Shown here in pieces: positions 13,986-25,990 of a stretch of 34,538 nucleotides of DNA. This stretch comes from Plantago elongata (Eukaryota; Streptophyta; Magnoliopsida; Lamiales; Plantaginaceae). Location of the stretch: contig JAYMSP010001227.1 in assembly GCA_036897095.1 (NCBI GenBank), forward strand, positions 1-34,538, read 5' to 3'. Numbering within the stretch: the first letter of the stretch is position 1; each line of letters begins with the position of its first letter. Both the position numbers and the translations under genes were made by a program. The notes under the pieces are model-generated. The model searched no databases. It was not told the origin of the DNA and saw nothing but the letters and a program-made list of their open reading frames with translations.

Positions 13986-16900
13986 ATGGATGTCGACTAT
14001 TATGAGGTGGGATTTGCTTATTTTCTGCTCTTTCTTGGTTACTGTTCCGTCCATGTATTGGGATTTGAGAAGACCAGGTTTGTTGTATGGTGCATTTTGA
14101 AATTGTGTTTTTTTTTCAGGGGTACATAAGGAACTCAAGAGGAGTTCAGCTGTTTACTTGCAGATGGCTGCCTTTCTCTTCTCCAAAAGCTCTGGTTTTT
14201 CTTTGTCATGGTATCTTAATCTTAACTCTCACCGGTCTACTGTCAGATGGTTTGTCTGTTCATTAATAATGTTTGAATTGAATGGTGTATTTAATTTTTC
14301 GGTTGCAACCTTGCAGGCTATGGCATGGAGTGCAGCAACTTCATGAGAGGTGAGTGACTGAGTAGTTAATGTTTCACATGTGCTTTTTGAAATCCTCTGT
14401 TGAAATGAGGTGACTTGTCTTGCAAAATAGTAATGTTACATGGTATAACAATTTAACGTGTCTATATTAGAGTAGCTCGCATAACATTTGTTTGGGTGAT
14501 CATCTACGGGTTGTTTGACATAGAGTTAAATCGATATAGGTTATAACATATGAATAGTAACTGAATTTAAATTGAGTTGACAAAACGTGCCTTGCAAGTT
14601 AAGTGATAACTTAATCTTACACGGTATAAATTAGAGTAATACGCATAACATCTGTTTGGGTGATCATGTGTTTCATCCAAGGGCTCCAATATTTGAAGGG
14701 GGTGCAACTTACATCTAGACCTGTAGTGATATTTAAGGTTTATCTAATCATCACACCATGTAATATAAGTTTTTCTGTTTCCCTAGCTAAAATGATTAAG
14801 ATAATGTTATGAATAATCTAAATACCAAACCATGTACTCTTGTCTCTTTTGCTTATGCTTTCCTATTAGAAGAATGGGTACAGTCATTGCACCTAATCAA
14901 TTACTCCAATAATAAACTAGTTGGCCCATCTATCTAACCAACTAACTTTCTATGTGTGAGATATTTGACCATATATGTTTTGTTTCCAGTGACCTTTAGA
15001 AACCTAGAATATTATGTACAATCTCTAGATTTGGGTAATTTGACCAAACAATCAATTTTTAAGAGGTTTGAAAAGGTTATTTTAGATGGGTCCTTTTGCT
15101 TATCTTGATATATATTGGTACTAATGATTATGTAGAAAATAAAAATTGAGTAGCACCAATACAGGACAAGAACATTTAACTTTATTACAGTGTGGCCATG
15201 CCCTGTTGCATTTGTCCAACCTTTATTTAATATGAATGGTACTACTACAATTTATACCCAACCAACCATTGTTGAAAATCATGAGCTTGTATGATATCTC
15301 ATTTTGCAGAATTTGATTTAAATATGCTGCACATCCCTTTCTATTAGGGGTAGAGTTGTTGAAGATTTATGCAAGTTCATTGACAATTTTGTTGGTAAAC
15401 AAGCCTAACATATCAGTCATTTTTATTCCACCTCCTTTGAAATTGCTTGTATTAGAATAAATAAATTGAAGAACTTGTCACTTCTGGAAATGATTTTCTG
15501 GGTACATTTCTTGGTTGATTAGGTTAACTAGAAACAAACTACTCATAGGTTTTAACTGGTGTCTGAATAGCAACTGCTTCTTGAACACGTTGCCAGTATT
15601 CACATCATACTTGACCTTGAACTTGATTAGGCTACTGACTGGCTTGATCCTGTACTCTCTGGACATAATCACAAATTTAAAAATGAAAATGCATGATTAC
15701 TATTTTTCGGCTCTTTAAACTATGACTTTGATGCTATTAGTGATGTAGTTTATGATAATTAGGTGTTGGGGAAAAGCTCGCAAGTAATGGTTATGCAGTA
15801 TTCGGAATCGATTATGAAGGGCATGGACGATCAATGGGAGCTCGCTGCTACATTAAGCGGTTCGAGAACATTGTTAATGACTGCAGCGACCATTTCAAGT
15901 CTGTTTGTGGTAACTTACTTATTGCCTCTTCTTCTTCCAAAATTCTGTTGATTGCTAAATTGAACAATAGACTTGTTATTATGTGAATGCGAATTAATGT
16001 TGCACCTTAACATTAAGAGTAAAACTTGTGTTAGACGGTCTAACTTGTGTTTTCTTGAATTTCAGCACGGGTTGAATACAGGAAAAAGAAGAGATTTTTG
16101 TACGGAGAGTCGATGGGAGGGGCTGTCGCTCTGTTGACGCATAAGAAGGACCCAAATTTCTGGCATGGTGCTGTTTTAGTCGCTCCCATGTGTAAGGTCA
16201 TACATGAATGCTATTCATTGTTGTGTTTGTTAGGAATAGTACAAAACCAACTTATATATGGTGCATGCATGACAATGAAGTACAGCTCAGTTGGTATGCC
16301 ACTTCCCCTCCAATCAATAGGTCAGGGTTCGAGTTACCTTAGCCGTTTTAAAAAATATATATGGTGCATGCATAAACTGTAAGATCCCAATCTTGCACCG
16401 GTTTTTGGACATCAAAAGTGCAACATGAGTACTTAATCTTTAATCTTTCCCCCTTTACATGCTCTGATAAAGATTGGACTTAATGGTACTTCATTTTCTC
16501 ATTTTCGAACTGTCAGATCTCTGAGAAGGTGAAACCACACCCTGTCGTGATAAGTCTGTTAACCAAGGTTGAGGATGTGATCCCCAAATGGAAGATTGTT
16601 CCTACCAAAGATGTTATCGATTCAACCTTCAAGGACCCTAAAAAACGAGAAGAGGTTAGTTTAGTAGTTATCCTTATTTTGAGTTTAAATTGATCAAGCT
16701 AAAAGAATTCATCTTTTTCACAAATGTTTCCCATTGCTTGCAGATTCGTAGCAATAAATTAATATACCAAGAGAAGCCTAGGCTGAAAACTGCACTGGAG
16801 ATGCTCAGAACTAGCATGGACCTCGAAGACAGTTTGCATGAGGTCCTTGTTGTACCAAAACTTTTTTTTTTTTTTTGGCATTCGCACATAACTTTTCTTT

Positions 16901-17382
16901 CGATTCCGTCATTTCATTAAACAGTTTGATGTTTGTTGTTTGCCTGTTTTAATGGGGCCATTCCTATATTTACTGGGTTGCTTTGTCAGGTAACAATGCC
17001 ATTCTTCGTTCTACACGGAGAAGCAGATGTAGTGACAGATCCAGAGGTGAGCCGAGCACTGTATGAACAAGCCAGCAGCACCGATAAGACTATAAAACTA
17101 TATGCAGGGATGTGGCATGGCTTAACATATGGCGAACCAGAGGAAAACATTGAAACTGTTTTCTCGGATATCATATCATGGCTCGACAAGCATCTTGGAG
17201 ATGTTGATAATACCCACTTAAAACTAGAACCAACTGCCCATTCAATCCACAGCCCTCTGCCTGGGCGTTTGACAGAAACAGCATCACCAATGAATGGACG
17301 AAAATCAAACAGAACGCGTTCGCATGTCAAGTATTTATGTGGCTTGAATGGACGTAGCTTGCACCATCATTCAGCAATGTGA
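13986..17382 (+). CDS. Monoacylglycerol lipase / caffeoylshikimate esterase-like hydrolase (8 exons)
   Basis: A serine hydrolase of the plant MAGL family (Hydrolase_4, alpha/beta fold). Members hydrolyse monoacylglycerols or lysophospholipids, and one makes caffeate for lignin; the substrate here is unknown. Proposed exons: 13986-14006, 14120-14210, 14317-14349, 15763-15909, 16066-16196, 16517-16654, 16744-16842 and 16990-17382. All are GT-AG and phases close to 350 residues. Family signatures in order: RGVQLFTCRWLP, FLCHGYG (oxyanion region), GYAVFGIDYEGHGRS, nucleophile Ser113 in YGESMGGAV, LVAPMCKI, Asp233 in LHGEADVVTDP, His263 in AGMWHGLTYGEP. The fold ends near SWLDKHL (about 289); about 60 polar residues follow that I cannot assign. 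No signal peptide, so cytosolic or membrane-peripheral. Exon 1 has only seven codons (MDVDYYE). Intron 3 is 1.4 kb and intron 5 carries a SINE. Confidence 0.93.
14467..14667. repeat. Diverged direct repeat within intron 3 of the esterase gene
   Basis: A 37-bp unit (ttagagta..cgcataaca..tgtttgggtgatcat) occurs at 14467-14503 and 14631-14667 with a few mismatches. Related sequence around acatggtataa / acacggtataa also repeats nearby. The origin is unclear; it may be part of an old mobile element. Confidence 0.6.
16253..16373 (+). mobile_element. Very short tRNA-derived SINE with 18-bp target-site duplication
   Basis: The 18-mer tatatatggtgcatgcat is repeated perfectly at 16253-16270 and 16356-16373. 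The 85-bp insert between (16271-16355) has an A-box-like cagctcagttggtatgc and a B-box-like gggttcgagttac, correctly ordered and spaced for a tRNA-type pol III promoter, and ends ttttaaaaaa. This is the structure of a tRNA-related SINE. It sits sense in intron 5 of the esterase gene. Confidence 0.75.
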
Positions 17383-18007
17383 AGTGGAACCAACTTATTC
17401 CGATTTGTAAGTTATCAAACAAAATGTTCCGTCTTTTGTCAGCAATCCTTTCCTTCTATTGTTCTCTTTCTGTAACATGGCTTTTGCACTAAATATCAGA
17501 TGTGTAGGCAAGAAGGTTCCTTCCCTTCAACTTTTATGGTTAATAATAATACTCAAATGTTGCATATGCACTTTCTTTAGTTACATGGGATAGTGGGGAA
17601 ATTATTATTTCATGCATGAGCATCGGCACTCGAGTTGGCGTAGATGAAAATTTATGGTAATGAAAACTACTACTGCAATGGATACACATTATCATCATAT
17701 CAATACCTATATCACCCTTCAAAGAAATAAACTGTGGTTTTCTTTGTTAATTTTTTTATATAAACGCAAAGCGGGTCTACAAAATAATTAAAAACACATG
17801 AAAAATAGGGTCATCAAAAAAGAACAGAAGATGATTTTCTAGATAACACCTCTATGGACTGGCTAATTTAAGAGCAAGAATGAGGATGACTGCCATGCTC
17901 GCTTCATATGGTGACTGCAGAGCAAGATAATCATCTACATCCACACTGTAACTCTTCTTTCTCTCTTGGTGGCGATAGCATGTTATATGCAAATTTAGCA
18001 TTCGGTC
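17383..18007. other. Convergent intergenic region (3' flanks)
   Basis: This lies between the stop codons of the esterase gene (+) and the UDP-glucuronate decarboxylase gene (-). It should hold both 3' untranslated regions. No gene or repeat was recognised. Confidence 0.5.
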
Positions 18008-20694
18008 TTATGCCATTGTTGCACCACCTTCTTTATGGTCACCGAAGATCCTTTGCCTGAAGTCTGAGACCATCATAGGAAGACCCTTGCGAAGTGGCAC
18101 TTTAGGCTCCCAACCAAGCTGATCCTTTGCTTTTGAGATGTCAGGTTTCCTCTTGTGTGGGTCGTCTTCTGTGTTAGGCCTGAACTCTATCTTAGCATTC
18201 GGATCAATGGTTTCTTGAACCACCTGCATTGCATAAAAATATATAGCATGAGCGAAATTAATCTAGAATACAATTATCACTACTTTAACCACAAATTAGT
18301 TGGAAGTTGTTAAAAGTAACATAATTTTGACATTCATATGCTAAAACTAGGTGAACTATGTATCAACCCTACAAGTTTACATGTATACTTACGATACAGA
18401 CTTATCAACGATGAAGATATTGTGTAAGATGGATGGTGTTAATAAAACAAATTCTTACTTGACATTTGGATAACAATTACCTGAGCCAGTTCAAGCATAG
18501 TGAATTCGCCTGGGTTGCCAAGATTGAATGGTCCAACATGCTCTCCTTCCATCAAGCGCATTAGTCCCTCAACCTAAGAATTATATTGGAAGTAACAGCA
18601 GCTTTGTAAGTGTGCACTGTTCAATGATTATCTATTGTTTAACACAACACAAAGATAACAGTGTGCTGCTAGCATATAGTCTCTATACACGCACACGGGA
18701 GTTTTGAATTTATACACTACAAGGCATGTACTGTGCATAGAGAACATGTATATTAAGATTACTATGATCTACAAATCTAAGATGAAATAAAACAAGTACC
18801 CATTAGTGCTTTAACGTAGAAGAGTAACAAATACAGTCTAGTGAATTCAAGGACAGAGGGCAACTGGGAGTTGGATCAATCACTCTTATCAGGAATTGAA
18901 TTGCTCGTAAAATTCTATATATCATCTAGCCAAAGAGGCTTGAATGTCCTATACCTGGATGCCATTTTACTTTATCTTTTAGTTCCATATTCTGGCATAA
19001 TCTCTATAACTAAATATACTCAGAGATAATCAGGTTCGCAAATGAAAATGACAATATCATAGATTTATAATTGAATTTGTTCTTGAGAAATTAGGTTAGT
19101 TTATTTCTTAGCCAATTAAGTCCTAAGCACTAGCCTTCCTCCAGCGCGTGAGTACATAATATATGATCCAACAATAAAAGACAACAGAAAAAATAAGCTG
19201 GCTGACTATTTTAATAGCTTTACAAGTTTTTTTTATCTTTCTTTAGGCCAGATAAAGCCATTAGAAATATGCACAGGGCCACCATAAGCATTCATGCAAG
19301 AAGCATGGGACGAGGAAGTTATTAAAAGAATACACAAGGTGGGCACAGTTTCTTATCAGCGAATAAGAAGATACAACAAGTGAATGTAAAGTTTCACTAA
19401 ACAGTTGAAAACAAAGTCTCACCTAACATTAGAGTTCAAGAATGTGATTATAAGCATGATACTGCCAAAACCTTAACTAACACCTACCGGCATTAGCTTA
19501 AAATAACATTAGCTAGACTAAATTAAGCAGCCAGACAAAATACCTTAAAATAAGAAACAAAGAAACACAGCAGTGTTACAAACTTAAAATTGCTTACCAA
19601 ATCAGAAACATACTGAAAACTTCTTGTCTGTTTCCCATCACCATAAACTGTTAATGGCTCCTTCCTCAAAGCCTACCAAATTATTATACATGTAACTCAT
19701 TAAGCCCAATAAGACTTCAATTGTATTTATATTAGGGATAACACTGAAGACTTCTCTAGAAAATTTATACCTGAGCAACAAAGTTGCTAACAACACGACC
19801 ATCGTCAATACACATACGAGGTCCATAGGTGTTAAAAATTCTAGCAATCCTGACCTGTAATTCATATGACATTCATAATCATTAAATTTCAATAATTCAA
19901 TTGCATTGTACAATTATCTTTCTGACAAGTAAACATTGTGTATATTCTTAACAGTTTCCCATTTAAAGTATCTCAGATATCTAACAAGTGGTTACTGGTT
20001 ACTTATCTAAACCCCCTATCCACCACCAATAGACAATCAAGATGTTCCAAACGACCAAAACGCATATACCAAAATGAACCAGCAACAAAAAAGCCTTTTC
20101 TACTGAACGTGTCAAAGTGAAAAATTATTAACATGGCCAGATAAGCAATAAAATATTTTATAAAGTATTTTTTAATGTCAACTTAAACAACAAAGGCCAA
20201 TAAGGTAGTTCTCCAACAATAAGACACTTTTCATTTTCTTGAAAGAACTCTCCACCAAAACACCCTTAGAAATGTTATATCAATGCTAATAATGTAAGAG
20301 TAAGAAGAAAACTATTCATTAAAAGCTACCAAATAAATGTACTAAATAAGTAATGCTCCATTAAATGACGAAAACCCAGAGAGAGAAGAAGTACCTGAAC
20401 GCCAGCACCTCTATGATAGTCCATTGTCAACGTCTCAGCAGTTCTTTTTCCCTCATCGTAGCAACTTCGGACACCTGTCCCCCAAATTATTAGGGCACCA
20501 GCCCACATTTCCTTTGTCAGTACCAGACAACAGTTGACATTTCTGTCAGGTCTCTAATTTACGTTACAAAACTCCAAACACCCCAAATGAAAATGTCTAT
20601 CCTACCCTCCCAGTCAAACTCTTCTAAACAACTACTCACCACGTCTCTCGCTCATCTCGCCTTAGTTTGCTTCTACGAATATGAATTAATCTTA

Positions 20695-20745
<51 letters not shown>

Positions 20746-22064
20746 TCGTACTCAAGTATGGAGACAAGTGACCCTAAAATAACATCAAATCTCATTGGGA
20801 CGGACGGAGTATAAAATATCTCGAACTCAAACAAGGACTTTAAAGAAAGACTAGATCCCAGTCAATAAAAAGGAAGATTTTGATGCACAAGTGGTGCAGA
20901 GTTCACGTTAGTTGTCACCACGTGCCCACACTAACCTGCACCACTTCCAACCCTACCCAAATTCCTTCCACCTTTCTGAAACTTAAACTGGAAAAAAAAA
21001 AAAGATACTTTCCGGTTGAAGTTTCAACCTGATTTTCTTTTTTTAAACGGACAAAAGTGACTCGAACCCCGAACTATTGCTTGAAGGTGAAGCGACCAAC
21101 TGAGTTGAGTTGCGGTTCGTTGTATTTCAACCAGAAAATAAAGAAGAATGGACCAACTGAGTTGCGGTTCGTTGTATTTCAACCGGAAAATAAAGAAGAA
21201 TGGACCAACTTACCAATCGGATTAACATTGCCCCAGTAAGTCTCAACCTGTGGATGCTGCAAAGGGTCTCCATACACCTCACTAGTGCTGGTCAGCAAGA
21301 ACCTCGCACCAACTCTCTTCGCCAATCCAAGCATGTTCAACGTTCCCACCACATTAGTCTTGTATTCCACAAAATTAAGGCTCAAACCAATCACAAGAAG
21401 AATAAAAAACGAATCTTTAACAAAAACTAGAATCCAAAACGCTACTATATAAGAGAATTGTGAAAAAGGATATAATCGTTTTGACAGGGTTGTGCTTGTA
21501 ATGCACCGGAGAAGCAGGGCAAGCAAGGTGATAGATCTGATCAACTTCCAACAACAAGGGCTCCACGACGTCGTGTCGAATCAGCTCAAACCTGGGATTC
21601 CCAAAATGATGCATAACATTCTCCTTCCTCCCAGTGAAAAAATTATCAACAACAATCACACTATCCCCTCTCGCAATCAGCCGATCCACCAGATGACTCC
21701 CCACGAAGCCCGCTCCACCGGTGACCACGATCCGGAGCCCCTTCCGCTTCACTCCGAGGGGGATTTTGCCGCCTGAGTTGAAGGTCGTCGTGAGATGCCC
21801 GTTCTGATACGCGGAACGGACGTTTGCAGATGATTTGGATGTTGAGAATTCGGGGATCGGGGTCTGGTGGGGGGTGGAGGAAGGGAGGAGGGAGAAGAAC
21901 AAGGTGGCGATTGCGATTCCGATGAAGATGAAAATGAGACGCTGCTCGCGGAGGAGGTAGTGGATAGGGCGGACGACGGTGTGCCAGGGTTTGGCTGGTT
22001 TGGGGGAGTAGGTGTCCGTAACGGGTTGGGACTCGTGGCCACGGAATATGAGCTCCGAAGCCAT
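18008..22064 (-). CDS. UXS: UDP-glucuronate decarboxylase (UDP-xylose synthase), Golgi type II membrane form
   Basis: Converts UDP-glucuronate to UDP-xylose with bound NAD+, supplying xylose for xylan, xyloglucan and glycoproteins. Proposed exons, in coding order: 21474-22064, 21214-21361, 20395-20474, 19771-19854, 19598-19672, 18481-18573 and 18008-18223. Phases close to 428 residues. A basic cytosolic N-terminus is followed by one membrane segment ([19 protein letters not shown], about 42-60), then a Ser/Pro-rich stem and the SDR catalytic domain. Visible landmarks: [11 protein letters not shown] (NAD-binding, 115-125), TSTSE (about 221-225), active-site Tyr252xxxLys256 in [17 protein letters not shown], and the C-terminal [10 protein letters not shown] and LGWEPKVPL. 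The membrane segment puts it with the Golgi UXS isoforms rather than the cytosolic ones. Intron 1 does not fit GT-AG but fits an AT-AC minor-spliceosome intron exactly; the other five are GT-AG. Confidence 0.95.
20698..20741. repeat. (TA)n microsatellite
   Basis: About 21 uninterrupted TA units within intron 2 (the GT-AG intron between exons 2 and 3) of the decarboxylase gene. Confidence 0.95.
21094..21210. repeat. Tandem duplication abutting a splice donor in the decarboxylase gene
   Basis: Unit 1 (21094-21150, 57 bp) and unit 2 (21151-21202, 52 bp) share gaccaactgag...gaagaatg and differ by a 5-bp repeat and a point change. A third partial copy (gaccaact, 21203-21210) runs into the exon 2 splice donor, read on the minus strand as GTAAGTTGGTC. 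Confidence 0.85.
21362..21473 (-). other. U12-type AT-AC intron (intron 1 of the decarboxylase gene)
   Basis: On the coding strand exon 1 ends AAAACGATT and the intron begins ATATCCTTTT, the minor-spliceosome donor consensus. It ends GGAATAC before AAGACTAATG. A branch-point match CCTTAAT lies about 13 nt before the AC end. Splicing here restores the conserved [17 protein letters not shown], and no nearby GT-AG pair does so. The intron is 112 bp. Confidence 0.88.
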
Positions 22065-24020
22065 TTTTTATGAAAACTAGGTGGTTTGGATCTTGGAGCT
22101 TTTGGGTGTGTGTGTTAACGGAGGAATTCGAATAGCTGAATAATCGCCGTGGTCTTCTTCTTGTTGTAATGGTGTAATGGGATTCTCAATTGAAGAGGAG
22201 AAGAAAGAATGGACTGGACTGTCTGTTTCTATATGGTGTCTGGTCAGGTGGATATTACGGGATTGGCCTTGTCATGTGATTAGCGTAATCTGTAATCAAA
22301 TTTTCTAACACTCATTATTATTATTATTGGCATATAGTATTTGCTACGACTCAATTGCGTGCGACCAAAATTGCTTTCTTTTTCACCTGGAAATAGACTC
22401 ACCTTTCGGCTGCTCAACTTTTCGGTTCATATAACTATATTAAAATAATAATCACGAAAACCATACAAACAAAACAGATTCGGACTCATAATATACTCTT
22501 AAATTTCCCCAACTCTGGACAATATTTTAAGAAAAAAAGTGGATAAAATAGGATAGGATTTAATAAAAATTGAATAAAATAGGAGATGGAGTGATAAGGT
22601 AGGAAAAAAGTATGAGAATTTGTATATAAAGTAGGAGAGAATTTTACATTTAAGGAATGAAAATACAGTGTTTGAACAAATTAAAATATAATACGGAAAG
22701 ATGAATTTCGAAAGAGAGTATAGTAAAATGATCACTAGTTTTCAGACATACCCTTACTTTTTCTATGTTACTGGCCCAATTCGAATTGTTTGTTTCCGAT
22801 TTAATTCAATTGCATTTTCATTTTATGTAAAAAAAGTTATACAAAAAGTCAATTATCCAATGAATAAGTATTGTCAAAATAAAAAAATTCTAATTTATAA
22901 GAAAATTTGGTTTACATAATAAAGAATTAGTTTGAAATAATACAAACCGGGTAGGAAATTAGAAAGGCCACATCTCCACAAAAACCGTGCCACTAGTATT
23001 TCTCTCACTGCGTGAACAAGATAAAATTCAATTTGATCCTCTCTCCACCATCCACCTCCACGTCAATGTGCAGTCGATCCTCTGTGCAGTGATGAAATCA
23101 CCGGAGATCGAATCCACCAATTCGCCGCCGATCCTCTCCGCATGATGAAATTATGAATCACCTCCACCGAGAGATCGAATACGTCGATTCATCGCCAATC
23201 CTCTCTACATGGATGAAAGTATGAAACCACAAATCAACTCCACCGGGAGATCGAATATGACGGCGGACTAAGTGCGTAGGCCAAACAATCTGAAGGTTAT
23301 CGTGTCATCCCCACCTTACCTCCCCTGCGGGTACCTCAAAAGGTAAATATTCGCACCATCAATTCAATACCGATCGAATTGAAACTAGATCTCACGTTTG
23401 TGTGCTTCGGTTTAGATTGTCGCTTATGTAGCTGCTCGTTTGCCGGCAATCCAGCTACTCCGCTCTGAATCGTCCTCAGAGGTATACATTTCTAATTTTT
23501 TATAGTAATCAGGACGAGACTCCATAGGCAAAAAGGAAAAGGAAAAACTATTCATGTCTCTCTTATTTCATTGTTAGTTCACAAGGTGACGTGGAGTACA
23601 GTACATGAGCTACTTTTACGAGACGACTACTTTGGTGTTATTCAAAAGGTACATTTGGTTGTTAATTTGTGATAGATTGTATTAGCGAGTGATATTGAAT
23701 GTTATAAGTGTACATTTTTGTGTATTGTTTACCCTACTAGTATTGAAGATATAATGAGCTAGCTGGAGAGTGTAATGTAATATTTAGGTGGATGATAATG
23801 GTGAGATCATTCCACAAGAAGCACTTGTTTCAATATCGTGTGTTATACTGTTATCATTGCTAATATATTACATTTTTAACTTGTATCTAATGCTTAAATT
23901 TGTTATAATTTTAGCACGGAATATAATGAAATAGAGCCACTTTGAGCTAGGTTTCCTCTGAAATGAGGCGTGGAAGGGGCCACTACGAAAAAGTTTCGAG
24001 AGTTACGAAGGAGGGTTCGA
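22065..24020. other. Intergenic AT-rich region upstream of the decarboxylase gene
   Basis: Contains the decarboxylase promoter and leader next to 22064. Beyond that it is AT-rich with no gene I can support. A short tandem repeat at 23088-23270 is listed separately. Confidence 0.5.
23088..23270. repeat. Three diverged tandem units of about 55-75 bp
   Basis: Each unit carries a form of 'tgatgaaat...caccg.gagatcgaat...cgccgatcctctc.ca': starts near 23090, 23142 and 23209. No open reading frame runs across it. Confidence 0.65.
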
Positions 24021-25830
24021 GCTCATATTACGTATGTATGTAGTTTTAATACCTATCATTGTAGTTTTAATCAAGTTTTAGTTGATGATTCTGATGAAAT
24101 ATTTATGATTTGACTTTTTACATATGTTTTGTTATAGTTTAAAATGACAGTCTTATAGTTTTAAGAGACATTATTATGAATTTAAATGTTTATAGTCTGT
24201 AATGCATGTTTCTGTTTTTCTTTGTAGTTTTAACATGTACTATTATAGTTTTAAGCTGCAAATTTTTTTAGCTTATGTTGAATATTTCTGCATATTAACA
24301 TTTTGTGCGCGTATGCTATAGTTTTAATACCTATCATTGTAATTTTAAGCATCAAATTTTTAGCTTTTGATGAAACATTTATGATTTGAATGTTGCAATT
24401 ACTTCGTTATAATTTTAAGAGGCATCGTTATAGTTTTACGAGGTACTACTATGGTTTTAATTATTGTTGTCAGTCTGTATTGCATATTCCTGCTTTGTTA
24501 TAGTTTTAAGAGGTATTATTATATCTTTAAAAGTATCTAATATGGTTTTATGTATCAATGTTACTCTCTCCGGTCCAATAATAACTTCCTAGGGGCTTAC
24601 TTTCTCTTCAATTAAGAAAAATGATAGAATAATGGTTTGTGTGGGGTATTATGTTGGTAAAGTTAGAAGTGAATGATAGAGTAAAAGAGAGCTTGCATAA
24701 AATGATGATGAAGTAGAAAAGAGATATAATAAAAATTAGTTAGTGTGATAAAAACTTTTCATTTATTGATTAGGAAGTTTGTACCGAAACGTCAAAGAAG
24801 GAAAGCTAGGAAGTTTTTAAAATACCAGAGGGGGTATAATGTTTTGCTAGTTTTAAAATGCACGGTTATGATTTTAAACATTAATGTTACTATATTTGGC
24901 TCATGTTGAATATGTTTGCATGTTATTATTTTGATAAGAGTTGTTATGATTTTAACCTAGTTAGTGAATGTTTTAAGCAAGTGGTAATGATGATATCGAA
25001 TTTGACGATATGTCTCTTGATGGTGCTTTTATAGTTTTAAAAGGTATTTTTGTTTTAAGATGCACTGTTATGGTTGTAAGCATTAATGTCACTATATTTA
25101 TCTCTTTTTTTGCAAATGTTTTGTTATATTTTTAAGAGACACAATTATGATTTTATGTATTAATGTTACTGATTTTAGCTTAGGTAGCATGTTCCTATTT
25201 TGGTATAGTTTTAAAATGCACTGTTGTGGTTTTATGCATCAATATTTTTAGCATGCGTTGCACATTCCTTCTTTTTTTAAGCATCAATGTTATAGTTTAA
25301 TTGTGATTTTAACCAAGTTAGTGATTGTTCAATGCAAGTGTGATGATGATATCGAGTTGGACATGCAACAAAGAATGAAAGCTGAAGTTCATCAAGTTTG
25401 ATCGGAATAAAGTCTATTTTAACAACTCAATTCCATTTGCACCAAAAATACCGAATGAACATTTTATTGTAGTTTTCTTCTACGAGAATGAAGTGTTTTA
25501 AAATATTTGGATGACTAAATGTTCAAGTAGCTTATTTTAAGATTATTTATTGCTATTTTAATGACTTTCTTGGAACTTTTAAACTTGTTTAATGATATTA
25601 GATTATCAATTAAAATTATAACAAGTCATCATAAAACTATCATATAGATCCTTAAAACCATCACATATCTATTTAAATATTTTTAAAAGAGTTTATAACT
25701 ATAATTGAAATTTAATTGCGGACGGATTAAAACGATCATATCATATGTTAAAAAATTAATAAAATACGTTAAAATTGTAACTGAAACTTTCATGCTAACA
25801 ACTTAAAATTATAACATAATCTATTAAAGC
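24020..25830. repeat. Array of dispersed 'tatagttttaa'-like motifs that reverses orientation
   Basis: More than a dozen copies of tatagttttaa/gttataattttaa lie on the + strand between about 24030 and 25260 at irregular spacing. From about 25600 to 25820 the same motif appears in reverse complement (ttaaaattataac at 25610-25622 and 25803-25815; ataaaactat near 25630). Larger blocks are also duplicated: 24038-24074 matches 24318-24354, and about 24841-25006 matches about 25200-25362. A Stowaway-like MITE interrupts it. It may be a non-autonomous DNA transposon with subterminal repeats; I could not define its ends. Confidence 0.55.
24562..24836. mobile_element. Stowaway-like MITE (271 bp) with TA duplication
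   Basis: The element at 24564-24834 begins CTCTCTCCGGTCC and ends ccagaggggg, inverted termini of the Tc1/mariner-derived Stowaway type. AACTTCCTAG recurs inverted near both ends. TA flanks both sides. No coding capacity. Confidence 0.75.
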
Positions 25831-25990
25831 ATAATAAAAGATGAGTGTGTGTGTGTCGGTGATTTTTAAAAAACTTAGTCGGTCAGATCGTTAAAACCCA
25901 AAAACCAAAAAAAACTTGATTTTCTTTTTTTTTTCTTTAAAAGAAAATCTTACTTTTCCAAGATTTTGACTTATCGAATTTGAAACTAAA

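Noticed and set aside
16280..16340. Functional tRNA gene
   Set aside because: A- and B-box-like stretches are present, but no acceptor stem or anticodon arm can be folded, and 18-bp duplications flank it. A SINE explains it better.
20795..20815. Complete Stowaway MITE in decarboxylase intron 2
   Set aside because: A right-end-like 'gggacggacggagta' is present, but no matching left terminus was found. At most it is a remnant.
21417..21473. Read-through of decarboxylase exon 1 into the following sequence
   Set aside because: The frame continues past KTI for some codons, but the conserved [10 protein letters not shown] is only restored by removing 21362-21473, so the extra codons are intronic.
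23981..24000. CACTA transposon terminus
   Set aside because: 'cactacgaaaaag' resembles a CACTA end, but no inverted partner ending in tagtg and no 3-bp duplication was found around 25.8 kb or beyond.
24020..25830. CRISPR-like array
   Set aside because: Motif spacing is irregular, repeats are short and degenerate, and the sequence is plant nuclear DNA.
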